A DNA stretch of 64,000 nt from Leeuwenhoekiella sp. (GTDB lineage Bacteria > Bacteroidota > Bacteroidia > Flavobacteriales > Flavobacteriaceae): NCBI GenBank assembly GCA_002708845.1, contig PAPI01000020.1:1-64000 (forward strand), read 5' to 3'. A program made the position numbers and the translations under genes. The notes beneath the pieces were generated by a model, which saw nothing but the letters and a program-made list of their open reading frames with translations, searched no databases and was not told the origin of the DNA. Positions 49,287 to 58,403 of the stretch are shown here, piece after piece (positions within the stretch are counted from its first letter, which is position 1; each line of letters opens with the position of its first letter).

Positions 49287-51017
49287 TTATTTGCTGATTT
49301 TAAGGCTTTCTATATTGAAGCCTCCTTGTTCAATTTGAAGTTTTACCGTGTTTATTCCACTATTCAGTTTTACCTGTTGCGGTGGAGTCCAATTCCATCC
49401 TCGTGAATTCCTCATGATTTTGAAACTGTTTGTTTCAAGCTGATTGACGCTAACAGAAATCAAGCCCGAATCACTTTCTGAATTGACTTTTAAAGAAAGC
49501 TTATAATCACCTGCTTCTTTGACGTTTATCGTATACTGAAACCACTCCTCACTTTGCAAATCCCCTACATAAATAAGCCCATCGTTATCTCTGAAAATAT
49601 CTACTCCATCGTTGCGATATGTTCTTCCTAAATTCCAGCTCTGACGCTCCTTACCTGTCGAAATATGGTAATTTGCAGATACAGTGTCATGGTAAGCAAT
49701 ACCGTCTGTGCCCAGATCGTAATCTGCTGCTTGAATCATCAGTTCGTTTTCGAGACGATTAGTTTTAAAAGGGATAGCCTGCTGGCTCTGGGGCTGTCTA
49801 ATCATCGCGTCAAGTACATCATAATGCACAATACAGTTTTCTATTTTAGTATTTTCTGCTAATTGCATCAAAGCCTGAAAAGCTTCTGCCTGACCTGGCT
49901 TATCTCCACTTCCGCTCCAATAATCTAAAAGACGCTGATAACCGGGATTTACCTGAATTTCTAATGGATTATTGAATCCTAACTTTTTAAGAGGCCACCA
50001 GCACCAACCAATGTTATTTTTTTCCATGAGAGCAATGGCATCTTTAAACCATACATTTGAATTTTCACCAGATTCTCCCAACCAAACCGGTATGTTGTAT
50101 TGTTTACGGTAATCTAAAAATTGTTGTATTGAAGCTTCATCATTATAATTCCAGTATTTATGAAAACTCAGTACCATATTATCATCCCAGGGCGGTAGAA
50201 TGCCATTGTAATTATTACCCCAGCCGTTACCTTCTATAATTACAATATGATTTTTATCGACCTCCCGTACAGCTTTTGTTAGTTTTTCTAGAAGTTGACG
50301 CAATGGTTTATTGTCAACATCTTCAATACCGTTTTTATTTTTTCCTTCTTCAAAAGTCCAGTTTGGTTCATTGATCAAATCATAGGCAGCCACCCAGGTT
50401 TCATCTTTATAACGCTGGGCTATTTTTTGCCACAAGGCAGTGAGTTTATTTTGATTTTCTTGACTTTCCCATAAAGCCGGTTGTGAAGGATCTCTATCTG
50501 AAATATTCAAATCATGACCTTGCCCTCCTGGAGCAGCGTGCATATCTAAGATTAAATACATTTTATTTGCCTTACACCATGAAAGCAAGGAATCTGTAAG
50601 GCGGAAACCTTCTTCAAGCCAGGTATTTTCACCTTTAACAGGTTCCTCATTTACCGGAAGGGTAAACAGGTTATAATGCAAGGGTAAACGTATAGAATTG
50701 AATCCCCATTTTTTAAGAGAATCAACATCACGCTTTTGCATATGATATTTACGCCAGGCATTGTAGAAAGTTGTAGTCTTCTCTTTACCTATCAATTGCT
50801 CCACATGTTCTTTAAAAATATACTGCTGTCCTGAAAATGGAACCTTAAGCATATAGCCCTCCTGAAGCATAAAACCGCCTAGACCAATGCCCCGAAGCAA
50901 TATATTATTCCCCTGCTCATCAACGATTTTGGTATTATCAGCTTTTAAAAAGCCCTGACTGAAGGTTTCTGATCCACAAAGTAAAATTAGCAGTAGTGCC
51001 CATTTGAGTTGTTTCAT
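49287..51017 (-). CDS. GH5 endoglucanase-like enzyme with C-terminal CBM6-like domain
   Basis: A 576-residue exported enzyme (signal peptide about 1-20). The GH5 barrel (about 25-365) has LRGIGLGGFM, FNSIRLPLHY, AYDLINEPNW with acid/base Glu217, and VWLGESGEN with nucleophile Glu315. A C-terminal beta-sandwich (about 425-575, ANYHISTGKERQSWNLG ... GINTVKLQIEQGGFNIESL) looks like CBM6. The arrangement resembles exo-beta-1,3/1,6-glucanase or cellulase-like GH5 groups. In this operon a beta-glucan target is likely, since it lies between two GH30_3-like genes. Precise subfamily not determined. Confidence 0.85.
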   Translation of the reverse strand: MKQLKWALLLILLCGSETFSQGFLKADNTKIVDEQGNNILLRGIGLGGFMLQEGYMLKVPFSGQQYIFKEHVEQLIGKEKTTTFYNAWRKYHMQKRDVDSLKKWGFNSIRLPLHYNLFTLPVNEEPVKGENTWLEEGFRLTDSLLSWCKANKMYLILDMHAAPGGQGHDLNISDRDPSQPALWESQENQNKLTALWQKIAQRYKDETWVAAYDLINEPNWTFEEGKNKNGIEDVDNKPLRQLLEKLTKAVREVDKNHIVIIEGNGWGNNYNGILPPWDDNMVLSFHKYWNYNDEASIQQFLDYRKQYNIPVWLGESGENSNVWFKDAIALMEKNNIGWCWWPLKKLGFNNPLEIQVNPGYQRLLDYWSGSGDKPGQAEAFQALMQLAENTKIENCIVHYDVLDAMIRQPQSQQAIPFKTNRLENELMIQAADYDLGTDGIAYHDTVSANYHISTGKERQSWNLGRTYRNDGVDIFRDNDGLIYVGDLQSEEWFQYTINVKEAGDYKLSLKVNSESDSGLISVSVNQLETNSFKIMRNSRGWNWTPPQQVKLNSGINTVKLQIEQGGFNIESLKISK

Positions 51018-51074
51018 ATAACTTCGTTTTGGGATTTTATTTGATTGAAGTTTAGTATAATGGAGTTAAGTGAT

Positions 51075-52535
51075 TTAATCCCATATATACGTTCCAACCG
51101 CGCCTGCATCTAATGAAGTTGTAAGCCATTTGCCAGAATATTTAATATTAAATGGCAGATTTGTAGCACCATCATTTTCAACAATAAGAACTTTCTTACC
51201 ATCAGGCCTTATAAAGGCCACACTTTGCAGTTCTCCTTTTATAGGGCTTTCTATTCGTATAGATCCTTCAGGAACAAACTTTGAGGCATGAGCCACGATG
51301 TAATACCCTACATTTCTTGTTATTTGTGATCCATTAATCGTAAGGGCACCCTTGCAAACTGTACAACCGCCATCAGTATGTGGCCCATAACCTGCATCAT
51401 TGGCGAGATTCCACTCCAGAGCATTTTTGCTCCAGTTACGCATAGAACCAATAATCACGTTTTTTAAATGCCACTTTAAAGTTCCTCCAAATTCGTCTTG
51501 CGATGAATTGTACTGTTCTGTGAAATACACATTTTTAGCAGGAAATGCGTTATGTACTGTAGTTAGTGCTGCAATATCCCCGGCGTAAAGGTGAAAGGCA
51601 GATCCGTCAACAAAAGCATTTGCTTGCGTATCGTTTAGGATTGAGATAGGATATCCGGGGTTATCGCAGTTATGATCATAAATCACAATCTTTGTATTAA
51701 TACCTGCAGACTCAATGGCGGGTCCCAGATTATTCTTTATAAAGTTCGCCTGTTCTAAAGCAGACATTTCCATACTCGGATTATTACCACCATGCAAAGG
51801 TTCATTTTGAGGGGTAAGCGCATCTATAGTTATTCCTTCTGCTTGCATAGCATTTAAGTATTTTACCCAGTAATTTGCATATACCTCATAATATTCCGGC
51901 TTTAAACTACCTCCAACGAAGCTCCCGTTATCCTTCATCCAAACGGGTGCTGTCCACGGCGATGCCATTATTTTAATATCTGGATTTATGTTCAGAATTT
52001 CCTTTAAAAGATCGATCACTAGCCGATCTTTTTCTAGGCTGAATTCTGAAAGATCTTCATCGGTTTCCCCGGCAGGCACGTCATCATAGGTAAACGGAGC
52101 TTCATTTAAATTAGATGCACCTACACTTATACGCAGATAGCTAATACCTATATCTCCTGCCCCATTACCAAAAAGTTCCTGAAGTAAATTCTGCTTTTCA
52201 GAAGCTGGTAAAGCGCTAATTACCTGCGCACTACCACCGGTTAATGAAAAACCAAAGCCGTCTATGGTTTGGTATGTTTTAGAAGCGTCTACATCCAACG
52301 TCGCATAACTGTTCGGAGTTGTTCCAAAAACTAAGTTACCTGCCTGCTTTTCTAAGAGCGTGCTTCGGTTTCCTTTAGTAAGCCAGAAATCCATCTCATT
52401 TGTAGCTCCTGAAGGCTCTTCAGGAGTAGACGGTGGTTGAGGATTTTGTCCTACCTCTTCATCAGAAGATGACGAAGAACAGCTTAAGGCCAGAACCATT
52501 AATAGGGTTAAATAAGGGAGCTTATAAAGTTTCAT
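51075..52535 (-). CDS. GH30_3-like endo-beta-1,6-glucanase, lipoprotein (second copy)
   Basis: The start chosen is ATG 52535, which gives a 486-residue lipoprotein (lipobox LALSC, Cys19) with an acidic Ser/Pro linker after the Cys. A longer reading from 52598 has no signal at its end. Motifs: TIDGFGFSLTGGSA, RISVGASNLNEAPF, ASPWTAPVWMK, PQNEPLHGGNN (acid/base Glu245) and YFTEQY (nucleophile Glu340), plus GGCTVCKGALTI. It is paralogous to the 47.9-49.3 kb enzyme. The anchor and linker suggest it faces outward on the cell surface and makes the first cuts. Confidence 0.87.
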   Translation of the reverse strand: MKLYKLPYLTLLMVLALSCSSSSSDEEVGQNPQPPSTPEEPSGATNEMDFWLTKGNRSTLLEKQAGNLVFGTTPNSYATLDVDASKTYQTIDGFGFSLTGGSAQVISALPASEKQNLLQELFGNGAGDIGISYLRISVGASNLNEAPFTYDDVPAGETDEDLSEFSLEKDRLVIDLLKEILNINPDIKIMASPWTAPVWMKDNGSFVGGSLKPEYYEVYANYWVKYLNAMQAEGITIDALTPQNEPLHGGNNPSMEMSALEQANFIKNNLGPAIESAGINTKIVIYDHNCDNPGYPISILNDTQANAFVDGSAFHLYAGDIAALTTVHNAFPAKNVYFTEQYNSSQDEFGGTLKWHLKNVIIGSMRNWSKNALEWNLANDAGYGPHTDGGCTVCKGALTINGSQITRNVGYYIVAHASKFVPEGSIRIESPIKGELQSVAFIRPDGKKVLIVENDGATNLPFNIKYSGKWLTTSLDAGAVGTYIWD

Positions 52536-52607
52536 ACGATTCTTTTTAAACAATTGTAAAACTGCATTATTAAAACAAACCTGCTCTATGCAAATCATTA
52601 AGGTTCT

Positions 52608-53465
52608 TTAGTTAGCGCTACCTCTAAACTCAACATTGGTTAGAGAAATACCTGTGGAACCCAGGCTTTCTCCTCCACTTTTAATTACTAAATAAACCGT
52701 GCCTGATTGTTCGAAGCTCACGGTATTTCCTGAACCTACACAGCCTATTTTAGATAACTTTCCTTCAAAAGGTCCGTTAGCACAACCATCCCAGGTACTT
52801 AAACCCATTCTGCGTCCCTCTGCAGTGTAATCCTGTTTTTGCACTGGAGCTGTTGGCGAAACATAGACTTCAAACCAGGTGTTGATTGCACCACTGCCAA
52901 AAACTTTCATATCTATAGTATATTCTTTATTAGCTTCAACTTCTATGGCCTGATAAAGACCTTGCTGATTATAACCTGAGCCTACTACATTGGCACTACC
53001 TTCATTAAACGTCCAGTAGGTACCGGAGTCACTTATTTGAAGTACCGTCCATTGCTCATGGTCTTCAGCTTTTTCAAATTCCCCCCCCTTTATCAGGTTA
53101 CCTGCAACCGGGTCTGAGGTAGCTACATTTATTTCCTGAGAAGTTTCATTTATAATCCCTCCACGTCCATAAGCCTGGTGCGTAATCGTGTAGGTTCCTG
53201 CATCTGGAAGGAAGATTTCTTCTGTTAAGTCCCCCGTGTAAAAACCATCTCCAATATTCCACAAAGACTTTAAAACATCATTTCGATTTGCGGTGAGTGT
53301 AAAACGATTGGGCTCTCCACTTACTGACTCTACAGTAAAAGATGCATCTACATCGGGGTCACTTAGGCCGTTTCCCGTAGTAACTTCCTCGGGCTGGCAG
53401 GCTGTAAGAGCTGCTACCAAAACCCCAATTAAAAAGAAACGTAATTTTACAATTTGTGTTCTCAT
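52608..53465 (-). CDS. PKD-domain surface glycan-binding lipoprotein
   Basis: A 285-residue lipoprotein (lipobox LTAC, Cys23). Residues about 35-110 form a PKD-like domain (LWNIGDGFYTGDLTEEIFLP, DAGTYTITHQAYG). Residues about 120-285 form a carbohydrate-binding beta-sandwich (GGEFEKAEDHEQWTVLQI, YQAIEVEANKEYTIDMKV). This form is typical of the accessory binding protein after SusD in flavobacterial laminarin and beta-glucan loci. It lies 16 bp after SusD 3. Ligand binding is inferred from context. Confidence 0.82.
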   Translation of the reverse strand: MRTQIVKLRFFLIGVLVAALTACQPEEVTTGNGLSDPDVDASFTVESVSGEPNRFTLTANRNDVLKSLWNIGDGFYTGDLTEEIFLPDAGTYTITHQAYGRGGIINETSQEINVATSDPVAGNLIKGGEFEKAEDHEQWTVLQISDSGTYWTFNEGSANVVGSGYNQQGLYQAIEVEANKEYTIDMKVFGSGAINTWFEVYVSPTAPVQKQDYTAEGRRMGLSTWDGCANGPFEGKLSKIGCVGSGNTVSFEQSGTVYLVIKSGGESLGSTGISLTNVEFRGSAN

Positions 53466-53481
53466 AACTAAAAAATTTCGA

Positions 53482-54996
53482 TTAGTAATTAGGGTTTTGA
53501 ACTATAAGTGTGTTTTCCAGTTCATTAAGCGGAATAGGCAAAATCTCATTTTTACCTGCTGTAAATCCGCGATCGTCAAGAGCTGTTGCAGCTCTGCCTG
53601 TACGCACAAGATCAAACCAGCGATGTCCTTCTCCTGCCAATTCCCTTCTGCGTTCTAGCATGATATTATCCATAGAGACCGGAACAGAACTGAGACCAAC
53701 TCTGGCCCTTACCGCATCTAAGAGGGCCTGAGCACGGGCTCCAGTGGCTCCTAGCGCTTCAGCTTCCATCAGATACGTATCTGCCAGTCTAATGATATAC
53801 ACGTTTTGCCTGTAATTAAGCTCTACATTTCCTCCTCCAGTCGACTTTTCAGAGTTAAGAGGCATAAATTTTTTGAGAAAATAGCCGGTATCCTTATTTC
53901 CCGGAGTATAAGTAGCCTCGCCGGCTGCCTCCAGTGCTTTAAGGTCTGCAATAGTTGCATCAAATCTGGGATCATCTTTTAAAACATCGTAAAGTTCCTG
54001 GGTTACAGTATTGAAGCTCCAGCCCCCGGCATAATCGGGCGCAGTAGAACCTGCAGTTCTGGAATATCCTCTTGGTCCTACCATTTGGTTTACAGTATTT
54101 CCTTCATTTTGACCACCTCCCCAAACATCATAACTCACATTGGCCAGACTCGTAGCCGCCACTTCTAATATAGACTCTGAGTTAAACTCATTATTTAGGC
54201 TAAAGAGGTTGGCAAAATTTGGAATTAATTGATATCCATACTTGCTAGTTCCTCCGGGGGTTCCATTAACCTCTGCCAGTTCTTGGGCTGCCTGCTGATT
54301 TTTTCCCTGATACAGATAAACCTTACCTAAAAGCGCTTGAACGCTTCCCTGAGTCAAACGGCCGGCCTCATTTTCCAAATCGGTAATACGTGTGGGTAAA
54401 TTAGGTAGTGCTTCTTTCAGATCGGTCTCAATTTGCGCATAGACCGCCTCAGGAGCCACCTGTTCGACATTGTAAATTTCACTGGTTAAGATAGGTTCTG
54501 TAAATAAAGGTACATTTCTAAAAAGCCTCACCAGTTCAAAATAATAGTATCCTCTAAGGGCTTTTGCTTCTGCAGTGAAACGTGCACGCAAGTCATCCTC
54601 CATGTCAACATCCGGAAGTTTTTGAAGTAGAATGTTTGTTCTAAAAACTCCCTGAAAATAATCGTTCCAAAAGCTTCCCGGAATGGTTGAGGGATCAATG
54701 CTATAATTAGAGAATGACTGAATGCCAATACCGTCTGAGGGTCCTCCACCTCCGGCAAAAAAATCGTCAGATCCCGCATTCATCATTGTAATCATATTTT
54801 CAAAGCTCTTAGACTGCTTGCCCATTATGTCATATGCTGCAACCAGACCTGAATAGGCTTCGCTTTCATTAGAGTAATAATTATCAACCAAAGGCTGACC
54901 TAAGGGATCTAATTCTATATAATCTTTAGAACATGAAAGCACAGATACTGTTACTGCAATTCCAACAGCGGTGTAAAAAAATGTTTTTAGTTTCAT
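53482..54996 (-). CDS. SusD/RagB-family lipoprotein (beta-glucan locus)
   Basis: A 504-residue SusD protein (lipobox VLSC, Cys22). Blocks DYIELDPLGQPLVDNYYSNE, ALRGYYYFELVRLFRNVPLF and the end ILPIPLNELENTLIVQNPNY are typical. It forms the lid on the SusC transporter encoded 12 bp upstream and binds glucan chains. It is closer in form to laminarin-type SusD proteins than the two others in the window, as judged by operon context. Confidence 0.92.
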   Translation of the reverse strand: MKLKTFFYTAVGIAVTVSVLSCSKDYIELDPLGQPLVDNYYSNESEAYSGLVAAYDIMGKQSKSFENMITMMNAGSDDFFAGGGGPSDGIGIQSFSNYSIDPSTIPGSFWNDYFQGVFRTNILLQKLPDVDMEDDLRARFTAEAKALRGYYYFELVRLFRNVPLFTEPILTSEIYNVEQVAPEAVYAQIETDLKEALPNLPTRITDLENEAGRLTQGSVQALLGKVYLYQGKNQQAAQELAEVNGTPGGTSKYGYQLIPNFANLFSLNNEFNSESILEVAATSLANVSYDVWGGGQNEGNTVNQMVGPRGYSRTAGSTAPDYAGGWSFNTVTQELYDVLKDDPRFDATIADLKALEAAGEATYTPGNKDTGYFLKKFMPLNSEKSTGGGNVELNYRQNVYIIRLADTYLMEAEALGATGARAQALLDAVRARVGLSSVPVSMDNIMLERRRELAGEGHRWFDLVRTGRAATALDDRGFTAGKNEILPIPLNELENTLIVQNPNY

Positions 54997-55008
54997 AACT
55001 CTAGTTTT

Positions 55009-58000
55009 TTAAAATTGAATATTAAGACCTACCAGACCGGTTCTCGCCTGTGGATAAAAACCTCTGTCTATCCCAAAAATCCCACCTCCGATCTCTGGAT
55101 CGAAACCTGTGTATTTAGTAAATGTGAAAAGATTTTCACCTGTGAGGTAAACCCTAAGACGGGTAAGACCTATCTGATTAATCACATTTTGTGGTAACGA
55201 ATAACCTAACTGTACCGTTTTGATACGCAGGTAATCGCCATTCTCTAAATAAAAATCTGAAGGGTTTGTAAAGTTGTTGTTGTTATCGGCATTACTCAAA
55301 CGCGGAAAAGTATTCGATGTGCCTTCTCCGGTCCATCTGTTCAAGGCCTCTGTTTGATAATTTGCATTACTGATATCGAGACGTCTCAAGCCCTGAAATA
55401 TTTTGTTTCCAGCAGCACCTTGGGAGAATACTAATAAATCAAAATTCTTATAATCGAGATTTAAGGTTAGTCCAAATGTATATTTGGGTATTGAACTACC
55501 TAAAAATTTACGGTCATCAGAAGTAATAGAACCACTATCATCAATGTCTGCATATCTAAAGTCTCCTGGCACTGCATTAGGCTGAATAACTATCCCTTCA
55601 GAGTTTACATAGGAGTCTATTTCCTGTTGATTTTGAAATATTCCACGGGTTTGAAAACCAAAAAATGAATTATAGGGTTGTCCTACGGCTGTTCTGGTAA
55701 TAGGATAAGTGCTCGATTGAAAGCCCGCTCCACCAGATAGAAAGTCGACTCCATTTCCTAAATAAACTACTTCATTTTCTAAATATGAAAGATTTCCGCG
55801 AAGCGAAAGGTTTACACCTCCAAAGCTTTCAGAATACCCCATTTCTATATCAATCCCTTTATTTACCATATCAGCTACGTTTGCAGCAGGGCTACCCGTG
55901 GCTCCCACATAACCCGGAAGACGTACATCCTGTAATATACCTACGGTCTTTTTGTTGTATAAATCTACCGTCATTGTTAAGGTGTTGAAGAAGCGAGCGT
56001 CAAAGCCCAGGTTGCTTTGTCTGGTTTCTTCCCATTTAAGGTCAGGGTTTGCAGGAGCATTGGGACTGTTACCTATCACCACGGCTGCAACGTTACCAAA
56101 TGTATAATTACGACCGGCACCAATAGTCGACAGATATCTGAAGTCACCAATAGCATCACTACCTACAACTCCATAACCACCACGAAGTTTAAATTGATTT
56201 ACGATATCATTCTGCTTCCAGAAGTTTTCTTTCACAGGATTCCACCCTAATGAGAAAGAAGGGAAATAGCCATACTTGTTATTAGATCCAAAACGGGATG
56301 AACCATCACGGCGAATAATACCTGTAAAAATATATTTTTCTTTATAGTTGTAACTCAAACGAGAAAACAACGAAGTTACCCGGTGCTCCGTTCCTATGTA
56401 TGCACTCGCGATAATTTGATCATCAGGCACCTGAATAAAGGCAGCATCTTCCTTACTGTCTACCGGAATATCATTATAAGTTACTGTCTCTCCTTTAGTA
56501 TCATTTTCAGTATATGATCCCTGTCCCAGCAAAAGGGTGAAATCATGATCTCCCAATTGCTTTGTATAGGATAGCGTGTTTTCTATGTTCCAGCCAAATC
56601 CTCTGTTAGAACCCCTTGATATATTATTTTGAGAAGTTACCGTTGAAGTATTTAAAAACGATACAGGTGTAAAACTTTCGTAGCCATAATAAGCAAGCTT
56701 ACCACCCAGTGTACTTCTAAAGTTCAAACCTTCTAGAGGCTCCAAATTCACGTAGACATTACCTACAAAATTATCTGCCCAGTCATAATTGCCTAGGCGT
56801 GTTTGGATATAAGCAAGAGGGTTAGTCATCTCCTGGATTACAAGATTTGAGATACCATATGGATTTCCGTTGGGATCTCTTATTATTCCATCATTAGTAT
56901 ACAGACCAGAATTTGCAATTGCAGGATCTGTTATAACCAAAGGGGTAATTGGGTCTAGGTTGATGGCAGAACTTAGCGGCCCACCAAATTCGCTATTGGT
57001 ATTACCTATACCTGTACTCTTTTCATTAGAGTACCCTACAGTCTGACCAACCGTGATATAATCATTGATGTGATGGGTAGAATTTAATCGAATATTTTGT
57101 CTTCGATATCTGGAAATATCTGTAGCCACTATACCTTCCTGATCAAAATATCCAAATGACATATAAAAGGTTGAAACATCGTTTCCTCCACTTAGGCTAA
57201 ACTCATGATTTTCCTTTTTGGCACTATTGTTAAAAATTACATCCTGCCAGTTTGTTCCCGCACCCAGACTTTGAGGGTCTGGATAGGGTAAAGCAAAATC
57301 CTGTGGTGACCCGGTATAATCATTAGCGTACTTCTCATTAAAGAGTGTCGCATATTCTGTTGCATTAAGCAAGTTAAGTTTACGAGCAGGGCCTGACAAT
57401 CCCGTATAACCGTTATAGCTTACCGTTAACTTCCCTAGTTTTCCTTTTTTGGTAGTTACCAGAACCACACCTGCTGCAGCCCGTGCTCCATAAATGGCCT
57501 GCGAAGCAGCGTCCTTTAGGACTTCTATAGATTCAATGTCTGATTGGTTTAGATAACCAATTCCTCCTGCATCTACAATTACACCATCTACAACCCATAG
57601 CGGCTCATTATTACCGAAACTGGTAATACCACGCACTCGAATGGTAGAAGATGCACCCGGTTGACCCGAGTTAGCAGCTATCGTAATCCCTGAGGTTCTC
57701 CCCTGTAAAGATTGTTCTATACGGTTGTTGGGTAAATTTTCTAATTCACTGGCTTTTACACTTGAAATAGCCCCAGTTACCACACTTTTTTTCTGTGTAC
57801 CATAACCCACAACCACAACTTCATCCAAGGCCGCAGAATCTTCATTTAATGTGATTTTTAAATCAGTTTGTTCTCCAACAGGTAATTCACGGGTTTGAAA
57901 CCCTACATAAGAAATTACTAAAATATCATCTGGACCCGCTTCGATATTAAACTTACCATCAAAGTCTGTTTGGGTTCCTTGTGAGGTACCTTTAACCAAA

Positions 58001-58125
58001 ACATTAGCGCCAGGCAACGCCATTCCGTTTGCATCGAGTACAGTACCAGTAATTGAATTTACCTGTGCACTTAAAGAAGAGACTGCGAGTAAAAACAATA
58101 CTAAAAAGTAGTTTTTGATTCTCAT
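55009..58125 (-). CDS. SusC/RagA TonB-dependent transporter (beta-glucan locus)
   Basis: A 1038-residue outer-membrane transporter: signal peptide (about 1-21, SLSAQ), carboxypeptidase-regulatory-like domain (about 25-100), TonB-box region LDEVVVVGYGTQKK, plug with IRVRGITSFGNNEPLWVVDG and barrel ending TGLVGLNIQF. It heads the operon SusC-SusD-PKD-GH30-GH5-GH30-GH30. Its promoter region is shared with the divergent Y_Y_Y-LuxR regulator and has a perfect palindrome, not the AraC-type repeats of Region 1, so it belongs to a different regulon. Confidence 0.93.
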   Translation of the reverse strand: MRIKNYFLVLFLLAVSSLSAQVNSITGTVLDANGMALPGANVLVKGTSQGTQTDFDGKFNIEAGPDDILVISYVGFQTRELPVGEQTDLKITLNEDSAALDEVVVVGYGTQKKSVVTGAISSVKASELENLPNNRIEQSLQGRTSGITIAANSGQPGASSTIRVRGITSFGNNEPLWVVDGVIVDAGGIGYLNQSDIESIEVLKDAASQAIYGARAAAGVVLVTTKKGKLGKLTVSYNGYTGLSGPARKLNLLNATEYATLFNEKYANDYTGSPQDFALPYPDPQSLGAGTNWQDVIFNNSAKKENHEFSLSGGNDVSTFYMSFGYFDQEGIVATDISRYRRQNIRLNSTHHINDYITVGQTVGYSNEKSTGIGNTNSEFGGPLSSAINLDPITPLVITDPAIANSGLYTNDGIIRDPNGNPYGISNLVIQEMTNPLAYIQTRLGNYDWADNFVGNVYVNLEPLEGLNFRSTLGGKLAYYGYESFTPVSFLNTSTVTSQNNISRGSNRGFGWNIENTLSYTKQLGDHDFTLLLGQGSYTENDTKGETVTYNDIPVDSKEDAAFIQVPDDQIIASAYIGTEHRVTSLFSRLSYNYKEKYIFTGIIRRDGSSRFGSNNKYGYFPSFSLGWNPVKENFWKQNDIVNQFKLRGGYGVVGSDAIGDFRYLSTIGAGRNYTFGNVAAVVIGNSPNAPANPDLKWEETRQSNLGFDARFFNTLTMTVDLYNKKTVGILQDVRLPGYVGATGSPAANVADMVNKGIDIEMGYSESFGGVNLSLRGNLSYLENEVVYLGNGVDFLSGGAGFQSSTYPITRTAVGQPYNSFFGFQTRGIFQNQQEIDSYVNSEGIVIQPNAVPGDFRYADIDDSGSITSDDRKFLGSSIPKYTFGLTLNLDYKNFDLLVFSQGAAGNKIFQGLRRLDISNANYQTEALNRWTGEGTSNTFPRLSNADNNNNFTNPSDFYLENGDYLRIKTVQLGYSLPQNVINQIGLTRLRVYLTGENLFTFTKYTGFDPEIGGGIFGIDRGFYPQARTGLVGLNIQF

Positions 58126-58201
58126 ATTATTAATAGTTTTAAATTAAAATAGATTTTAATGCGTAACGTTCGATTATCATATTCTCAATAAAAAACATAT
58201 C

Positions 58202-58213
58202 GAAAACGTTTTC
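58202..58213. promoter_or_regulatory. Perfect 12-bp palindrome GAAAACGTTTTC
   Basis: This palindrome lies in the predicted 5' UTR of the beta-glucan susC gene, between the divergent genes. Its core AAACGTTT is the kind of operator bound by LacI/GntR-type repressors. No such repressor is encoded in the window. A related sequence (GAAAACGTTTGA) lies at 29044-29055. Confidence 0.5.
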
Positions 58214-58232
58214 TTGTCAAAATCACACCGCT

Positions 58233-58240
58233 CAAAATTA
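58233..58240 (-). promoter_or_regulatory. -7 promoter box of the beta-glucan susC operon
   Basis: On the minus strand TAATTTTG, matching TANNTTTG. It gives a leader of about 100 bases that contains the palindrome at 58202-58213. No clear -33 box is seen. Confidence 0.5.
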
Positions 58241-58371
58241 GGATCTAACATTAGTGAGAAAAATAAATGAACTACACTTAGGCTACGTCAGGATGTTAAA
58301 TAAGCACGTCGCAACTACTTCAAAAAAAATTAATAACTGATAATCAATGTTTTATGTGTTAAGGAAATTCT

Positions 58372-58379
58372 TAAATTTG
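58372..58379 (+). promoter_or_regulatory. -7 promoter box of the Y_Y_Y-LuxR regulator
   Basis: TAAATTTG on the plus strand, matching TANNTTTG, 24 bases before ATG 58404. It supports that ATG rather than the earlier one at 58347. Confidence 0.5.
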
Positions 58380-58403
58380 TTAAAGAGAACCAAACTTGTA
58401 TTT

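Noticed and set aside
58347-58403. Upstream start of the Y_Y_Y-LuxR regulator
   Set aside because: It would include the -7 box at 58372-58379 inside the gene; ATG 58404 directly precedes the signal peptide.
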